Shown: one piece after another, positions 22,466 to 22,856 of the stretch
Numbering within the stretch: position 1 is the first letter of the stretch
Layout of the letters: every line of letters starts with the position of its first letter
Origin: a virus
Reading direction: 5' to 3' (one strand)
Length of the DNA: 22,856 bases
Virus record (IMG/VR): IMGVR_UViG_3300031623_000051
Location: 1-22,856 of that record
Position numbers and translations under genes: made by a program
Notes under the pieces: generated by a model
The model's input: the letters and a program-made list of their open reading frames with translations, nothing else
Databases searched by the model: none
What the model was told of the DNA's origin: nothing

Positions 22466-22668
22466 TTCTTGGCCACCTTCCTCGGTCGCCCGCGTCCCGG
22501 CCTGTTGATGACAGCCGGACGGTTGAGGTCTGACTCAAGGACCAGGAAGCCCGCCGAGGTCTTGCGAGCGGGTATGGTGCCCTTGCGGATAAGGTCAAGC
22601 ACGGCACGTGGTCCGGTCTTGAGGATTGCTGCGGCCTCGGCCACGGTGATGATGTTTTTGGTGGTCAT
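22462..22668 (-). CDS. Excisionase/MerR-like HTH protein with AT-hook-like tail
   Basis: 68 residues. The HTH_17 type pattern is clear: ITVAEAAAILKTGPRAVLDL with IRKGTIPARKTSAGFLVLE (residues about 7-45), i.e. helix-turn-helix plus a wing. The C-terminus RPGRGRPRKVAKK contains the GRP core of an AT-hook for the DNA minor groove. AAGGAG lies 8 bases before the ATG, a strong site. Such proteins act as excisionases or early regulators. No integrase is seen here, so regulation is more likely. Confidence 0.82.
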   Translation of the reverse strand: MTTKNIITVAEAAAILKTGPRAVLDLIRKGTIPARKTSAGFLVLESDLNRPAVINRPGRGRPRKVAKK

Positions 22669-22683
22669 GTTTCTGCTCCTTAC

Positions 22684-22856
22684 TTAGTTGCTGTGCCCGC
22701 TGCCCTTGCATCGGTAGCAATGCTCAACCGCGCCAGACTTGCCAGGAACCGCGCCCGTGCCCTTGCATGTTCGGCAGCAAGTTACTGCCCTGGCGCTGAT
22801 CTCGTAGCCCTTCTCAAGTCGCCCGTCGATGGTCTGGGCGAAGGCCACGGCCCGTC
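22684..22856 (-). CDS. Cys-rich zinc-finger protein, 5' end outside window
   Basis: The last 56 residues of a frame open to the window edge and ending in TAA at 22684. Two DnaJ-like CxxCxGxG repeats are visible, CCRTCKGTG and CYRCKGSG, 18 residues apart (first Cys of one to the first Cys of the next about 20). These four-Cys knuckles likely bind one zinc. No J-domain can be judged as the front is missing. Phages often carry short proteins with this pattern; the function is unknown. Confidence 0.65.
   Translation of the reverse strand, partial: RAVAFAQTIDGRLEKGYEISARAVTCCRTCKGTGAVPGKSGAVEHCYRCKGSGHSN

Overview
The window is a stretch of a double-stranded DNA tailed phage (Caudoviricetes), or of a prophage if integrated. 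It holds a complete head, neck and tail gene order, a large and a small terminase, and a primase-helicase. There is a tail tube gene and a 1512-residue tape measure, and no sheath gene in the usual place, so a long non-contractile (siphovirus) tail is the best guess. No integrase, repressor, tRNA, rRNA, CRISPR array or insertion sequence was recognised. The host cannot be named. Composition is moderately GC-rich, and two secreted-type proteins carry GIGT..P motifs like those of surface proteins in Acidobacteria or Bacteroidetes, which is only a weak hint.

Almost everything is on the minus strand, so genes are transcribed from high to low coordinates. From 22856 down to 19134 lies an early-type cassette: a zinc-finger fragment, a MerR/excisionase-like HTH protein with an AT-hook tail, an unknown protein, a tiny DUF6011-like zinc-finger protein, a 52-residue protein, a ribbon-helix-helix-like protein and a 899-residue prim-pol/helicase. 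These are packed with start/stop overlaps of a few bases. A 200-bp AT-rich non-coding region with a terminator-like hairpin and two palindromes (18934-19133) separates them from the next block. That block (18933-17465) holds an unknown 139-residue protein, a 22-residue Arg/Lys-rich ORF, a ParB-like protein and a GNAT acyltransferase. A lone plus-strand ASCH-domain gene (17111-17440) sits between the GNAT gene and the small terminase.

The late region runs from 17101 to the left edge: TerS, TerL, portal, maturation protease with a nested scaffold start, decoration protein, major capsid protein, HeH-like small protein, head-tail adaptor, two signal-peptide proteins, head-closure protein, Mu F-like minor head protein, HK97 gp10-like protein, tail terminator, tail tube, tail assembly chaperones joined by a probable -1 frameshift, tape measure, and a partial distal tail protein carrying three tandem repeats of about 70 residues.

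The points most worth following are the ParB-GNAT-ASCH group with its 22-residue coupled ORF (possibly a DNA-modification or anti-defence cassette), the two exported proteins inside the neck operon, the repeat expansion in the tail protein, the very short frameshift window, the nested scaffold start, and strong hairpins after both the major capsid and the tail tube genes.
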